NCBI RefSeq assembly: GCF_900102685.1
Contig: NZ_FMZA01000003.1
Coordinates: forward strand, 156,364 to 220,363
Direction: 5' to 3'
Length of the DNA stretch: 64,000 nt
From: Melghirimyces thermohalophilus
GTDB lineage: Bacteria > Bacillota > Bacilli > Thermoactinomycetales > DSM-45169
Positions 33,747-43,981 of the stretch are shown here, piece by piece. The position numbers and the translations under genes are program-made. Position 1 is the stretch's first letter; every line of letters begins with the position of its first letter. Under the pieces are notes generated by a model. It was not told where the DNA came from, searched no databases, and saw only the letters and a list, made by a program, of their open reading frames with translations.

Positions 33747-35619
33747 AATCCGTCTGATGGATGAACGCCTGGCCAACCAAATCGCCGCCGGAGAAGTGGT
33801 GGAGCGGCCAGCTTCGGTGGTGAAAGAACTGGTGGAAAACGCTCTTGATGCGGGAGCGAATCAGGTGAATATCTCTATCGAGGAGGGGGGCATCCGGTCC
33901 ATTCGCGTGGTGGATAACGGTTTTGGGATGGATCGCGAGGATGTTCAGCTCGCCTTTGAGCGGCATGCCACCAGCAAAATCGTGCGGGAACGGGATCTCT
34001 TCTCCATTCGATCGCTGGGTTTTCGCGGGGAGGCACTCCCCAGTATCGCATCCGTATCCAAGATGACGCTGATCAGTTCCACCGGCGAGGGACCCGCCAC
34101 CCGGCTGATGTTGGAGGGCGGGCAGCTGATTTCCGAGGAGGAAACGGCCCGTTCCAGAGGGACTGAGGTGCTGGTAGAGGATCTATTCTTCAATACGCCG
34201 GCCCGTTTGAAATACCTGAAAACCGTCAATACTGAAGTTAGTCATGTGGCTGATGTGGTGGGACGTCTAGCACTAGCTCGCCCGAAGATTTCCTTCTCTC
34301 TGGCACACAACGGGAGGGAACTGTTTCGGACCTTGGGGGACGGCAAGCTAAACCACGTGGTTTATGCGCTTTACGGGAAACAGGTGGCACGCAAGAGCTT
34401 ACCTTTTTCCGCCGAAGATCCGGACTTTACACTGGAAGGGTTGGCGGTCAGGCCAGAGGTGACCCGCTCCAATCGCAGTTACATCTCTGTGATCATCAAT
34501 GGACGTTTTGTCCGCAGCTTGCCGATCACCCAGGCGGTGTTGCGTGCATATGACACCCTCCTGCCCATCGGTCGGTATCCTATCGCGGTCTTAAGCATCG
34601 GGATGGATCCCAAACTGGTGGATGTCAATGTTCACCCCTCCAAATTGGAAGTCCGTCTCAGCAAGGAGAAAGAGCTGTTCCGGTTGATCGAAGGGGAGTT
34701 GAAGGGATTATTTCAAAAGCATGTGCTGATCCCCGATGCAGCCGCCCCCCGACGGGAAAGGCCGACGGTCGAATCCCGTCCGGTACAGCAACGGCTCCAA
34801 TGGGATGCTCCCCCACCCGCAGCGAAACAGTCGGTAACTCCCCCTCCAGCAGAGGTGCGGGAGACGGCGGCACCCTTTGCCACGGAGGCGAAGTCGCCAC
34901 CATCTCCCTCTCCCCGGCTGGAGGATGAACAGAGCCATCCCTATCAACAGGAGGAGGCATCATCGTTAGAACAGACGCCCTCGAAACAGGAGCCACAGTT
35001 GTCTGAGCGTCCTTCCGATCCGACAGAAGCCGGGGAGAGGCTGCCAGATCTGACCCCATTGTCGCAGATTCATGGGACCTATATCATCGCCCAATCGGAA
35101 GATGGTTTTTATATCATGGATCAGCATGCAGCTCACGAACGGATTTATTATGAAACCTTCTATCGGCGCATGAAAGAACAAGATACTAGACAGCAACCTC
35201 TCCTGATTCCAATGACGGTGGAATGCACACCGGCGGAAGCGGAGGTGATTGGAAATTGGTTGCCTCGTCTATCTCAAATGGGGCTGGAATTGGAACCTTT
35301 CGGCGGGGCCACCTTCCTGGTCCGCTCTCACCCGGGCTGGTTTCCCGCAGGTAGTGAGGAAGAGTTGATCCGGGAGGTTCTCGACTGGATCAAAAAAGGG
35401 GAGAATATGGACTGGGCACGTTTTCGCGATGATGGAGCCAAAATGATGGCTTGCAAGGCGGCGATCAAGGCCAACCGGCATCTGCGCCGAGATGAGATGG
35501 AGAGTCTGATCCGCCAACTGAAGGCGTGTGAATCCCCCTACACTTGTCCTCACGGCCGACCGATTCTGATCCATTTCTCCACTTATGAAATTGAAAAGAT
35601 GTTTAAACGGGTGATGTAA
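33739..35619 (+). CDS. mutL: DNA mismatch repair protein MutL
   Basis: A 626-residue GHKL ATPase of the endonuclease-type MutL. N-terminal ATPase motifs ENALDAGA, DNGFGM, RHATSK and GFRGEAL are all present. A Pro/Glu/Gln-rich linker (about 335-430) joins the C-terminal dimerisation domain. DQHAAHERIYYE (about 460) is the metal-binding endonuclease motif DQHA(X)2E(X)4E; CPHGRP further on is the usual zinc-site element. It nicks the daughter strand in methyl-independent mismatch repair. It overlaps MutS at the start. Confidence 0.98.
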   Translation: MGKIRLMDERLANQIAAGEVVERPASVVKELVENALDAGANQVNISIEEGGIRSIRVVDNGFGMDREDVQLAFERHATSKIVRERDLFSIRSLGFRGEALPSIASVSKMTLISSTGEGPATRLMLEGGQLISEEETARSRGTEVLVEDLFFNTPARLKYLKTVNTEVSHVADVVGRLALARPKISFSLAHNGRELFRTLGDGKLNHVVYALYGKQVARKSLPFSAEDPDFTLEGLAVRPEVTRSNRSYISVIINGRFVRSLPITQAVLRAYDTLLPIGRYPIAVLSIGMDPKLVDVNVHPSKLEVRLSKEKELFRLIEGELKGLFQKHVLIPDAAAPRRERPTVESRPVQQRLQWDAPPPAAKQSVTPPPAEVRETAAPFATEAKSPPSPSPRLEDEQSHPYQQEEASSLEQTPSKQEPQLSERPSDPTEAGERLPDLTPLSQIHGTYIIAQSEDGFYIMDQHAAHERIYYETFYRRMKEQDTRQQPLLIPMTVECTPAEAEVIGNWLPRLSQMGLELEPFGGATFLVRSHPGWFPAGSEEELIREVLDWIKKGENMDWARFRDDGAKMMACKAAIKANRHLRRDEMESLIRQLKACESPYTCPHGRPILIHFSTYEIEKMFKRVM

Positions 35620-36396
35620 GTGGTAGTGGTTACAACGTCCCGCCGTCCCCGGCAAACCGCTCGCCAATGGGCGGAGCGAATGGCACGGGATTTGGAAACG
35701 GTTTTTCTTCCGCGGGAAGATCGTTCTCTCAAGCGATTGATGGAGGAGGTCGGCGGCGCAGAGGGCGCAGTGGTGGTCGGAAACGGGGAGGTTTGGTGGG
35801 AAGACCGGTTCGGACATCGGTTCCAGTTCCACCCCAACCTGGCAGCCCTCCGGGTCAAATCTCTAGCAGCCGGCGGAGAGGACGCCATGGTGAGTGCAGC
35901 GAAAATGATGCCAGGTGATCAGGTGCTTGATTGTACGATGGGTTTGGGGTCGGATGCGATTGTAGCGGCACATGTGACCGGTGCGGAGGGCGGGGTGCTT
36001 GGGTTGGAGAGTCAGCCGGTGATCGCCGCACTGGTCGCCTACGGTTTACAACATTATCAACCGTCTTCCCACCGCTTAAAAGAGGCGATGCGGTCCGTGC
36101 AGGTGGTAAATGTCGATTATCGGGAATACTTGTACCAGCAACATAGCCGTTCGGTTGATGTGATTCTTTTCGATCCCATGTTTCGTCAGACCGTCAACCG
36201 CTCCTCAGGGATTCAACCCTTGAAAAAGTTAGCCAACCCGAGACCGCTTGACCGGGAATCGGTTCGGCAAGCGGTAAGGGTAGCTCGGAAACGTGTGGTG
36301 CTCAAGGAGCGGCTGATGAGCGGGGAATTTGAGCGTCTGGGATTCCAGGTGGTAAAGGAGGCGTCCAATCATGCCTTCGGCATCATCGAACCCTGA
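35620..36396 (+). CDS. RsmJ-like class I SAM-dependent methyltransferase
   Basis: A 258-residue methyltransferase of the SAM_MT (DUF548/RsmJ) type. The SAM-binding loop LDCTMGLGSDAIVAA and the catalytic DPMF motif (ILFDPMFRQTV) correspond to those of E. coli RsmJ, which makes m2G1516 in 16S rRNA. Similarity outside the motifs is not obvious, so the rRNA role is inferred. The GTG directly follows the mutL stop; a second GTG six bases later is possible, and neither has a strong ribosome site, which fits coupled translation. It overlaps miaA by 26 nt. Confidence 0.78.
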   Translation: MVVVTTSRRPRQTARQWAERMARDLETVFLPREDRSLKRLMEEVGGAEGAVVVGNGEVWWEDRFGHRFQFHPNLAALRVKSLAAGGEDAMVSAAKMMPGDQVLDCTMGLGSDAIVAAHVTGAEGGVLGLESQPVIAALVAYGLQHYQPSSHRLKEAMRSVQVVNVDYREYLYQQHSRSVDVILFDPMFRQTVNRSSGIQPLKKLANPRPLDRESVRQAVRVARKRVVLKERLMSGEFERLGFQVVKEASNHAFGIIEP

Positions 36397-37324
36397 CCGA
36401 GAAGCATTGCTGGTGATCATCGGTCCAACAGCGGTCGGAAAGACGAAACTGAGTCTGGAGCTGGCGCAATCCTTCCGAGGGGAAATCATCTCGGGCGATT
36501 CGATGCAGGTATACCGTTATATGGATATCGGTACAGCCAAGGCGTCACCAGAGGAAAGAAAAGGGATTCCCCATCACCTGATCGACCGATTTGATCCCGA
36601 CTATCCATTTTCCGTGGAAGAATTTCAGCGGTTGGCCGGCGAACTGATTACCGAGATCAACAAGCGGGGTCATCTTCCCATGTTGGTGGGCGGTACTGGC
36701 CTCTATGTTCAGGCGGTGACCCACGGATACCGCCTCCCCGGCGTACAGGAGGACCCAGCCTTCCGCGAGGAGATGCATCGGTTGGCGGATGAAAAGGGAA
36801 ACCAAGCGCTCCACGCCCGCCTGCAACAAGTAGATCCAGAGGCGGCGGAACGATTGCACCCCAACGACCGACGGCGTACGATCCGGGCGCTGGAGATCCA
36901 TCGGGCGATGGGAAAGCCCCTCTCCCAAATACAAAGGGCCGATCCCCCCGACCGCCGGACGTTGTGGATCGGCTTGACCATGCCCCGGGAGCTTTTGTAT
37001 CAACGGATTGACCAGCGGGTCGACCAGATGATGGAGCAGGGTTTGCTCGATGAGGTGGCGGCTCTGCGCCGGATGGGCTACGATACGGATCTGGTCTCGA
37101 TGCAAGCCCTTGGATACAAAGAGTTAATGATGCATCTGAAGGGAGAGATGACCCTGGAAGAAGCTGTCCGCCTGATCAAAGGTCGCACTCGCAAGTTCGC
37201 CAAACGTCAACTCTCCTGGTTCCGCAGACTGACCGAAATCCATTGGTTTGACATGACGGATAAAAATTCCGGGGAAGAAATTCGCACGCTTGTAGCAGGA
37301 AACTTCCCCCGTTACCAAGAATAA
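36371..37324 (+). CDS. miaA: tRNA dimethylallyltransferase
   Basis: A 317-residue enzyme that transfers a dimethylallyl group to A37 of tRNAs, giving the substrate of MiaB. P-loop GPTAVGKT at about 16-23, DSMQVYRYMDIGTAK, GGTGLYV and the DRRRTIRALEIH region are canonical. ATG with AAAGGAGG inside the end of the methyltransferase gene. hfq follows 39 nt later, as in most bacteria. Confidence 0.97.
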   Translation: MPSASSNPDREALLVIIGPTAVGKTKLSLELAQSFRGEIISGDSMQVYRYMDIGTAKASPEERKGIPHHLIDRFDPDYPFSVEEFQRLAGELITEINKRGHLPMLVGGTGLYVQAVTHGYRLPGVQEDPAFREEMHRLADEKGNQALHARLQQVDPEAAERLHPNDRRRTIRALEIHRAMGKPLSQIQRADPPDRRTLWIGLTMPRELLYQRIDQRVDQMMEQGLLDEVAALRRMGYDTDLVSMQALGYKELMMHLKGEMTLEEAVRLIKGRTRKFAKRQLSWFRRLTEIHWFDMTDKNSGEEIRTLVAGNFPRYQE

Positions 37325-37363
37325 AGTAAACTAATGTCAGTATGTACATAGGAGGTACACATT

Positions 37364-37609
37364 TTGAAGCAATCGATCAACATCCAGGACACGTTTTTGA
37401 ACCAGATCCGGAAGGATTCGGTGCCGGTCACTATCTACCTGGTAAACGGCTTTCAGTTGCGCGGTGTGGTTCGCGGCTTCGACAATTTTACGATCGTGAT
37501 CGACAGCGACGGCAAACAACAAATGGTTTACAAACATGCCATCTCCACTTTTACACCGACACGAGCCGTTTCGCTCATGTCCAACGAAGATTCCAATAAG
37601 GAAAGCTAA
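37364..37609 (+). CDS. hfq: RNA chaperone Hfq
   Basis: An 81-residue Sm-like RNA chaperone. Sm1 ([24 protein letters not shown]) and Sm2 (YKHAISTF) are conserved at typical positions; the C-terminal tail is short and Ser/Asn/Glu-rich. TTG start with GGAGGT 7 nt upstream. It stands between miaA and spoVK and ends in a strong terminator. Confidence 0.96.
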   Translation: MKQSINIQDTFLNQIRKDSVPVTIYLVNGFQLRGVVRGFDNFTIVIDSDGKQQMVYKHAISTFTPTRAVSLMSNEDSNKES

Positions 37610-37635
37610 AACCAAGTGGCTACACTTGGTTTTTC
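37608..37635 (+). terminator. Terminator after hfq
   Basis: AAAACCAAGTG / ACACTTGGTTTT-type stem with a 3-nt loop and T-run; the stem begins in the hfq stop codon. Confidence 0.92.
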
Positions 37636-37707
37636 CATGTCTGTTCACCATTAAATGGGCGGATGCGTATACATATGTGAGCCGATTCCAGCAAAGAGGT
37701 GACAGAG

Positions 37708-38688
37708 ATGGCAAGCCGCGTTATCACGAAGGAACCCCACCGCATTCATGTGATGTTGGATCACGGCAAGAAGAACACCTCTTTACAACGAGAAAAAACA
37801 CCGGGGATCGACTACAGCGGGGAGGAACACCTACCGCTGAGACGGTGCATGGAGGAGTTGGACCGTCTGGTCGGACTCTCCGGGATCAAAACATTCATTC
37901 ATGAGATCTATGCGTGGTTGACGGTCAACAAACGCCGGCTGGCTGCGGGGTTGATGACGGAAAATCAAGTGCTGCATATGGTTTTTGAGGGAAACCCGGG
38001 AACAGGGAAAACAACAGTAGCTCGCATTATGGGACGGTTGCTGAAAGAGATGAATGTACTCTCTGAAGGACACCTGGTGGAAGTGGAGCGGGCCGATCTG
38101 GTGGGTGAATATATCGGCCACACTGCACAAAAAACGAGGGATCATGTGAAGCAGGCACTAGGCGGTATTCTGTTTATCGATGAAGCTTATTCCCTTTCCC
38201 GAGGTGGAGAGAAGGATTTTGGTCGAGAAGCGATCGATACTTTGGTCAAATCGATGGAGGACCATAAAAATGAATTTGTGCTGATTTTGGCGGGTTATCC
38301 GGAGGAGATGAAACGCTTTCTCCGTTCCAACCCGGGGCTTCCCTCCCGATTCCCGATTCACCTCCGTTTTCCCGATTTCACCATCGACGAATTGCTTCAA
38401 ATCGCCCAGGGTATGCTGCGGGAACGTCAATACCGTTTTTCGGAAGCGGCTTTAAACAAGTTGCGCCGCCATCTGCACGAAGCGGCCCGTTTTCCGGGTG
38501 ATAACTTTGGAAACGGGCGATATATCCGCAATATCGTGGAGAAAGCGATCCGACATCAGGCTGTCCGCCTGTTAAACAGCCGCCATGTCTCCCGAGAGGA
38601 TCTGATGACTCTGCATGCCGACGATTTGCGGTTTCCTCGCAGGGGAGAAGAGGAGGGGCCAGTGGTTCCCTTTCGGTTCGCTCCGTAA
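37708..38688 (+). CDS. spoVK: Stage V sporulation protein K (CbxX/CfqX-type AAA ATPase)
   Basis: A 326-residue AAA+ ATPase of the CbxX/CfqX family. Walker [10 protein letters not shown] (about 96-104), Walker [11 protein letters not shown] (about 153), the sensor-2 region [12 protein letters not shown] and an N-terminal helical domain are present. SpoVK is needed for spore maturation in B. subtilis; its molecular substrate is unknown. ATG 37708 was chosen because AAAGAGGTGA precedes it by 5-6 nt; the GTG at 37699 is inside that site. A mother-cell promoter was not identified with confidence. Confidence 0.94.
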   Translation: MASRVITKEPHRIHVMLDHGKKNTSLQREKTPGIDYSGEEHLPLRRCMEELDRLVGLSGIKTFIHEIYAWLTVNKRRLAAGLMTENQVLHMVFEGNPGTGKTTVARIMGRLLKEMNVLSEGHLVEVERADLVGEYIGHTAQKTRDHVKQALGGILFIDEAYSLSRGGEKDFGREAIDTLVKSMEDHKNEFVLILAGYPEEMKRFLRSNPGLPSRFPIHLRFPDFTIDELLQIAQGMLRERQYRFSEAALNKLRRHLHEAARFPGDNFGNGRYIRNIVEKAIRHQAVRLLNSRHVSREDLMTLHADDLRFPRRGEEEGPVVPFRFAP

Positions 38689-38706
38689 GTTTTTCTGTGC
38701 GGAAAA

Positions 38707-38715
38707 TGGTATAAT
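38707..38715 (+). promoter_or_regulatory. Extended -10 promoter of hflX
   Basis: TGGTATAAT is a consensus extended -10. The -35 region is poor. It lies about 60 nt before hflX. Confidence 0.65.
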
Positions 38716-38773
38716 GGTGGAAATCTGTCTGAAAACCTGGGGAGGATGAGAAAAGATCGACGGAGAAAAGGCG

Positions 38774-40018
38774 TTGGAGCGGGCGGTTTTGGTTGGTTGC
38801 GGGAGCCGTTCGCAAGAAGAAGAGATCAGATCGTCCCTATCCGAATTGGAAAGATTGGCGGATACAGCCCGAGCGATCGTAGTCGATACCTTAGTCCAGT
38901 ACCGGGAAGTTCCGGAACCAGCCTGGCTGATTGGACGGGGAAAGGTGGAGGAGCTGGCCGAAAAGGTGAGCTCTGATGCGATTGACGTGGTCATCTTCGA
39001 TCGAGAACTCTCCCCCGGTCAACAGGCCAATTTGGATCGGCGGCTTCCCTGCAAAGTGTTGGACCGGACCCGGTTGATCCTGGATATATTTGCTATGCGG
39101 GCGAAGACGAAAGAGGGAAGCATCCAGGTGGAGCTGGCTCAGCTGGAGTATATGCTCCCCCGTCTGGCGGGCAGAGGGCATGAACTTTCTCGGCTGGGCG
39201 GCGGAATTGGGACCCGGGGGCCCGGAGAGAAAAAGCTGGAGACGGATCGCCGGCATATACGCCGCCGTATTCGGGATCTGAAACAGGAGTTGGAGCGGGT
39301 GCAAAAGCACCGTCGCCTACATCAATCCCGACGGCGGAAAATGGAGATGGTCCAGGTGGCGCTGGTCGGTTATACCAATGCCGGAAAGTCGACCTTGCTC
39401 AATCGTTTGACCGGCGCCGATGTGCGGGAAGAAGACCGGTTATTCGCCACTCTTGATCCCACTTCCCGTTTTTTAGAACTCCCCTCCGGGGAGAAAGTGA
39501 TGCTGACGGATACCGTCGGCTTTATTCGGAATCTGCCCCACCATCTGGTGGAAGCCTTTCAGTCCACCTTGGAACAGGTGAGAGAAGCGGATTTGCTCCT
39601 GCATGTGGTGGATGCTAGCCATCCGGAAGCCGGGAAACAGATGATCGCGGTGGATCGGGTGTTAAAAGAGCTGCAAGCGGATCGGGTTCCGACGCTCACC
39701 GTTTTTAATAAAGCGGATCGTCCCGGTGGGGAGATCTTGACGGCAGAAGGGAGATCCATTCGGATCTCCGCTTGGGACAACCATGATTTAGACCGGTTGA
39801 AAGATGAAATGGACGACATGCTTTATGCTGCCCAAATTCACGGTTTGGCGGAGATACCGGTATCCAGAGGAGAAATGATTTCCCACTTTTATCAGAAGGC
39901 AGAAGTGGTCCATTCCGAGGTGGACGGTTTGACGCTCAAAATGGACTTCCGTCTGCCTCTCCGTCGTTTTGAACGGATGTCTCCTGAAGTGAAATCCTTT
40001 ATCCGCCGAGTTTACTGA
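38774..40018 (+). CDS. hflX: GTPase HflX
   Basis: A 414-residue ribosome-associated GTPase that splits or rescues stalled ribosomes. The N-terminal HflX domain contains GRGKVEEL, FDRELSPGQQ and the glycine-rich RLGGGIGTRGPGE. The G domain has GYTNAGKST (about 199-207), DTVGF and NKAD. The listed start is a TTG (MERAVLVGCG). A better ribosome site, GGGGAGG (38739-38745), lies 10 nt before an in-frame ATC at 38756; initiation there would add IDGEKA and match other HflX N-termini more closely. It is ynbA in B. subtilis, at the same place. Confidence 0.94.
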   Translation: MERAVLVGCGSRSQEEEIRSSLSELERLADTARAIVVDTLVQYREVPEPAWLIGRGKVEELAEKVSSDAIDVVIFDRELSPGQQANLDRRLPCKVLDRTRLILDIFAMRAKTKEGSIQVELAQLEYMLPRLAGRGHELSRLGGGIGTRGPGEKKLETDRRHIRRRIRDLKQELERVQKHRRLHQSRRRKMEMVQVALVGYTNAGKSTLLNRLTGADVREEDRLFATLDPTSRFLELPSGEKVMLTDTVGFIRNLPHHLVEAFQSTLEQVREADLLLHVVDASHPEAGKQMIAVDRVLKELQADRVPTLTVFNKADRPGGEILTAEGRSIRISAWDNHDLDRLKDEMDDMLYAAQIHGLAEIPVSRGEMISHFYQKAEVVHSEVDGLTLKMDFRLPLRRFERMSPEVKSFIRRVY

Positions 40019-40050
40019 TTAAAAATCTAACAGTAGAAATGGTGTTTAGC

Positions 40051-41337
40051 ATGATGTACAAGCATTTTCGTCACGGGGATCTATTGAAACAGTGGGCCGA
40101 GCAGGCGGAAGCCCGGATCGCTCCGCGGATCAGGGAAATCGAAAAACGAGTGGAATTTCATCAGTGGCGGCTCTTAGAAGCGTATCGCCAAACGGGGGTG
40201 AGTGAACAACATCTCTCTTCCTCAACCGGTTACGGATATGATGACATGGGAAGGGAAGCCCTGGAAGAAATTGTGGCCAGGGTTTTTGGTGCGGAAGCAG
40301 CACTGCTTCGCCCCCATATTACCTCTGGAACCCACGCCATCGCCGCTTGTCTGTTTGGCGTTCTCCGTCCAGGTGAAGAGCTGCTGTATATTACCGGGCC
40401 TCCTTACGACACGCTGACGCAGGTGATCGGTGAAGAACAGGACGGTACAGGATCGCTGGCCGATTACGGAATCGGTTATCAAGCCGTAGACTTAACCCCA
40501 GAGGGAAAGGTTGATTGGCCGGCTGTTCAAAAAGCGATTCGCCCCCAAACGCGGTGTATCGCGATCCAACGCTCCCGAGGATATTCGGAACGCGCTTCCT
40601 TCTCGGTAGAAGCGATCGGCGAAATGGTGGAGAAAGTTCGCAGGCTCTGTCCCGATGCCATTGTATTTGTGGACAATTGTTACGGGGAATTCGTGGAAGA
40701 TCAGGAGCCTTCTCATGTGGGGGCTGATTTGATCGCCGGTTCTCTTATCAAAAATCCGGGTGGGGGATTGGCCAAGTCCGGCGGCTATATTGTCGGCAGA
40801 AAAAAATGGGTAGATCGGGCTGCTTCCCGATTGATCGCGCCCGGTATCCTGGCGGAGGGAGGCGCCACCTACGGTTATCTGCGTGACTTTTACCAAGGAT
40901 TTTTCCTCGCGCCTCACGTGGTTGGAGAAGCGTTAAAGGGAGCTCTGTTCGCATCGGCGGTCCTCGAAGCCGCAGGCTTTGAAACCACTCCCCGCTACGA
41001 TGAGCCTCGTACGGATCTGATCCAACTGATCCGTTTACAGGACCCCAAACGATTGATTGCCTTTTGTCAGGGAATTCAAGCAGCATCTCCCGTAGACGCT
41101 CGATTCCTTCCGGAGCCATCTCCCATGCCGGGATACGAAGACCCAGTGATCATGGCGGCGGGAACCTTCGTACAGGGGGCTAGTATTGAATTATCAGCCG
41201 ACGGTCCGCTCCGTCCGCCTTATCTGGCCTATCTTCAGGGGGGACTCACTGCTGCCCATGTCAAAATCGGGGTACTGACGGCGTTAGATCGGATGTTGAC
41301 CCATTCCCCTTCGGAATCGGCGAAACTGGAACGGTGA
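40051..41337 (+). CDS. ynbB: YnbB-type methionine gamma-lyase family protein
   Basis: A 428-residue PLP-dependent protein of the YnbB group (Met_gamma_lyase family, often called aluminium-resistance protein). The PLP lysine lies in GSLIKNPGGG (about 233). SSTGYGYDDMGR, LRPHITSGTHA and FVDNCYGEFVE are typical. The true substrate is not established. The ATG at 40051 gives the family-like MMYKHFRHGD start, but no strong ribosome site is visible and an ATG at 40039 is also possible. It lies between hflX and glnR as in Bacillus. Confidence 0.9.
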   Translation: MMYKHFRHGDLLKQWAEQAEARIAPRIREIEKRVEFHQWRLLEAYRQTGVSEQHLSSSTGYGYDDMGREALEEIVARVFGAEAALLRPHITSGTHAIAACLFGVLRPGEELLYITGPPYDTLTQVIGEEQDGTGSLADYGIGYQAVDLTPEGKVDWPAVQKAIRPQTRCIAIQRSRGYSERASFSVEAIGEMVEKVRRLCPDAIVFVDNCYGEFVEDQEPSHVGADLIAGSLIKNPGGGLAKSGGYIVGRKKWVDRAASRLIAPGILAEGGATYGYLRDFYQGFFLAPHVVGEALKGALFASAVLEAAGFETTPRYDEPRTDLIQLIRLQDPKRLIAFCQGIQAASPVDARFLPEPSPMPGYEDPVIMAAGTFVQGASIELSADGPLRPPYLAYLQGGLTAAHVKIGVLTALDRMLTHSPSESAKLER

Positions 41338-41353
41338 TCGGAGGAGGACAAAG

Positions 41354-41830
41354 ATGGAGATTTTGTGGTGGATCTTGACTATTCTGTTGTTTGTGTTGGG
41401 TTTTCTCGGATTGGTGGTTCCGGTTTTACCGGATGCACCGCTGTTTTTCTTGGGATTGCTCATCTATCACTTTTTGATCGATTCAGAAGCTCTCGGTACT
41501 TCGTTTTGGGTGGGAGCGGTATTGATCACCGCCTTAGTGGTCATCACCGATTATGTAGCCGGCGGTATTGCTGCACGGACTTACGGGGGCTCCCGTTGGT
41601 CGCTTCCCGCTGCTGTGGTAGGAGCCTTGGCAGGGATTCCCTTAGGCCCGCTGGGGCTGGTTCTTGGTCCGGTAGTGGCGGTGATCGCCGTGGAGTTTTT
41701 TCGGAAAAAAGACTGGCAGGAAGCATTTCGAGTCGGTTTCGGCACGTTGCTCGGCTTTGTAGGCGGTGTCCTGGTTAAGGGCCTGATGATGGTCGGATTG
41801 CTCATTTGGTTTTTGATCCTGGCTTTATAA
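41354..41830 (+). CDS. DUF456 membrane protein
   Basis: A 158-residue integral membrane protein with about four helices and Gly-rich interhelical contacts (PVLPDAPLFFLGLLIYH, DYVAGGIAARTYGGS, GALAGIPLGPLGLVLGP). This pattern identifies the DUF456 family of unknown function. ATG with GGAGGAGG 8 nt upstream, 16 nt after ynbB, so it is probably in that transcript. Confidence 0.88.
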   Translation: MEILWWILTILLFVLGFLGLVVPVLPDAPLFFLGLLIYHFLIDSEALGTSFWVGAVLITALVVITDYVAGGIAARTYGGSRWSLPAAVVGALAGIPLGPLGLVLGPVVAVIAVEFFRKKDWQEAFRVGFGTLLGFVGGVLVKGLMMVGLLIWFLILAL

Positions 41831-41906
41831 AATCAGCTCTTCTTAAAAGGAATCTTTTAGGGGAGGATACTGAGCAAAAAGAGCTTCAGGATTCCTCCTT
41901 ATTTTA

Positions 41907-41923
41907 TGTCACATTTCCTAACA
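41907..41923 (+). promoter_or_regulatory. GlnR/TnrA operator upstream of glnRA
   Basis: TGTCACATTTCCTAACA is an exact match to the GlnR/TnrA consensus TGTNAN7TNACA. It lies just before the -35 of glnR, the place of glnRA operator 1 in B. subtilis, and implies autorepression during nitrogen excess. Confidence 0.92.
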
Positions 41924-41927
41924 TATC

Positions 41928-41956
41928 TTGACGAGGTAAACTGACATAAATATACT
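41928..41956 (+). promoter_or_regulatory. Sigma-A promoter of glnRA
   Basis: TTGACG (41928-41933), 17-nt spacer, TATACT (41951-41956); the -35 begins 4 nt after the GlnR box. Confidence 0.85.
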
Positions 41957-41978
41957 GAACTAGAAGGAGGAACTGCTG

Positions 41979-42386
41979 ATGAGCGATGAAATCCGTCGTA
42001 ATATGCCCCTGTTTTCCATGGGTACCATCACGAAACTGACGGATCTCACCCCCCGGCAAGTCCGTTACTATGAGCAACAAGACCTGATCCGTCCGGAGCG
42101 GACCCGTGGGAATCAGCGGTTATTTTCATTTCATGATGTGGACAGACTCCTTCAAATTAAGTCGTTAATGGAAAAAGGGGTCAACATCGCCGGTGTTAAG
42201 GAGATATTGCAGGATCAAGATCGATCACAGGATTCAAAGCGGGCTGAGCAAAAACCGAGACCCAGTAAGCCGGATTTGTCGGAAGAAGAGCTGCACAAAC
42301 TTCTGAAACGACAACTGTCTGAATTGAGTTACCAGCCAAACCGGGGTCATCTGATCAGCGGTGAGTTGTCCCGTTTCTTCCATTGA
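41979..42386 (+). CDS. glnR: MerR-family nitrogen regulator GlnR
   Basis: A 135-residue MerR-type repressor of glnRA and other nitrogen genes. The winged-helix domain (14-80, [23 protein letters not shown]) is followed by a dimerisation helix and a C-terminal tail that senses feedback-inhibited glutamine synthetase. AGGAGG precedes ATG. glnA begins 32 nt after its stop. Confidence 0.95.
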   Translation: MSDEIRRNMPLFSMGTITKLTDLTPRQVRYYEQQDLIRPERTRGNQRLFSFHDVDRLLQIKSLMEKGVNIAGVKEILQDQDRSQDSKRAEQKPRPSKPDLSEEELHKLLKRQLSELSYQPNRGHLISGELSRFFH

Positions 42387-42418
42387 CGTCACACTATTGG
42401 AAGGGAGTTTCCAAAAAC

Positions 42419-43759
42419 ATGCCGAAACGCTTTACCAAGGACGACATTCTAAAGTCCGTCGAAGAAAACAATGTGGAGTATATCCGTCTGCAATTTACGG
42501 ATCTGTTGGGGACGATCAAGAACGTGGAGCTCCCCAAAAGCCAGTTGACGAAAGCCCTGGACAACAAAATGATGTTTGACGGTTCTTCTATTGAAGGGTT
42601 TGTGCGCATCGAGGAATCGGATATGTATCTACACCCGGATCCTGATAGCTGGATCATTTATCCCTGGGGCGGTACCGAGGATTCCCGGGTGGCCGGTTTA
42701 ATCTGTGATGTCTATTCTACAGAAGGGACCCCTTTTGCCGGTGACCCTCGCAGCATTCTTAAAAGGGTCCTCAAAGAGGCGGAGGAGATGGGATTTACCG
42801 CCTTTAACGTGGGACCTGAGCCGGAATTCTTCCTCTTCAAAACCGACGCCAAAGGTGAACCGACGATGGACCTGAATGACAAGGGCGGATACTTTGATCT
42901 GGCCCCCCTCGACCTCGGGGAAAATTGTCGTCGGGATATTGTGGTTACGTTGGACAAATTAGGCTTTGAGATGGAAGCTTCCCACCACGAGGTAGCCCCG
43001 GGGCAGCATGAGATCGACTTTAAATATGCCGGCGCCGTTACCGCAGCAGACAATATCCAGATCTTTAAGCTCGTGGTGAAAAACATCGCCCGGCGTTACG
43101 GATTGCACGCTACCTTTATGCCGAAGCCGCTCTTCGGCGTGAGCGGTTCGGGGATGCACTGCCACCAATCCCTGTTCCGCGGTAAAGAAAATGTCTTCTA
43201 TGATGAATCCGATGAATTGGGTTTGTCCGAGACCGCTCGTCATTATATGGCTGGGATTTTGAAGCATGCCAAAGCGTTTACAGCACTGACTAATCCCTTG
43301 GTCAACTCTTATAAGCGGCTGGTGCCAGGCTATGAAGCGCCAAGCTATGTGGCCTGGTCCCCGACCAACCGCAGTCCGTTGGTCCGTGTACCCGCCTCCC
43401 GCGGCCTTTCCACCCGGATCGAAGTCCGCAACCCTGATCCGGCGGCGAACCCGTATCTCGCACTGGCGGTGATGCTGAAGGCAGGGTTGGACGGAATCAA
43501 AAACAAGTTGGAGCTGCCGCAGGAGACCGACCGAAATATCTATGTGATGGATGAAGCGGAGCTGGAGGAAGCCGGTATTGAAAAACTGCCGGCAACATTA
43601 AAAGAAGCCCTCGACGAACTGCAAAAAGACGAAGTGATCACAGAAGCCCTCGGTGAACACGCCCTCAGACACTTCGTTGAAGCCAAGGAGATCGAGTGGG
43701 ATATGTTCCGCACCCAGGTCCACCCCTGGGAACGGGAACAGTACATGTCCCTTTATTGA
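42419..43759 (+). CDS. glnA: Glutamine synthetase, type I
   Basis: A 446-residue GSI-alpha enzyme forming glutamine from glutamate, ammonia and ATP. Signatures: [52 protein letters not shown] and [10 protein letters not shown]. In Bacillus the feedback-inhibited enzyme also binds and activates GlnR as a repressor, matching the operon here. ATG 42419 with GGAAGGGAG upstream is preferred over a frame extension that overlaps glnR. Confidence 0.98.
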   Translation: MPKRFTKDDILKSVEENNVEYIRLQFTDLLGTIKNVELPKSQLTKALDNKMMFDGSSIEGFVRIEESDMYLHPDPDSWIIYPWGGTEDSRVAGLICDVYSTEGTPFAGDPRSILKRVLKEAEEMGFTAFNVGPEPEFFLFKTDAKGEPTMDLNDKGGYFDLAPLDLGENCRRDIVVTLDKLGFEMEASHHEVAPGQHEIDFKYAGAVTAADNIQIFKLVVKNIARRYGLHATFMPKPLFGVSGSGMHCHQSLFRGKENVFYDESDELGLSETARHYMAGILKHAKAFTALTNPLVNSYKRLVPGYEAPSYVAWSPTNRSPLVRVPASRGLSTRIEVRNPDPAANPYLALAVMLKAGLDGIKNKLELPQETDRNIYVMDEAELEEAGIEKLPATLKEALDELQKDEVITEALGEHALRHFVEAKEIEWDMFRTQVHPWEREQYMSLY

Positions 43760-43772
43760 GCCCGATTCAACC

Positions 43773-43805
43773 AAACCCCTTTGCCGACTGGCGAAGGGGT
43801 TTTTG
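43773..43805 (+). terminator. Terminator after glnA
   Basis: AAACCCCTTTGCC / GGCGAAGGGGTTT stem with a short loop and five T. Confidence 0.93.
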
Positions 43806-43981
43806 TCGTTTCGATAAAGTCCAGTGCTTCTTGGAACACCTCATGACTCTGATGCAATGGATCGAAAGTCTGAGATATAAATCCATATTTCGACGGATGG
43901 GAAATGTTGTACGCTGATGTATGGTGTGAACCAAAGCAGGACTGTATAAATGGTTAAAACTATTCAGGGAGGTCTTCCATC

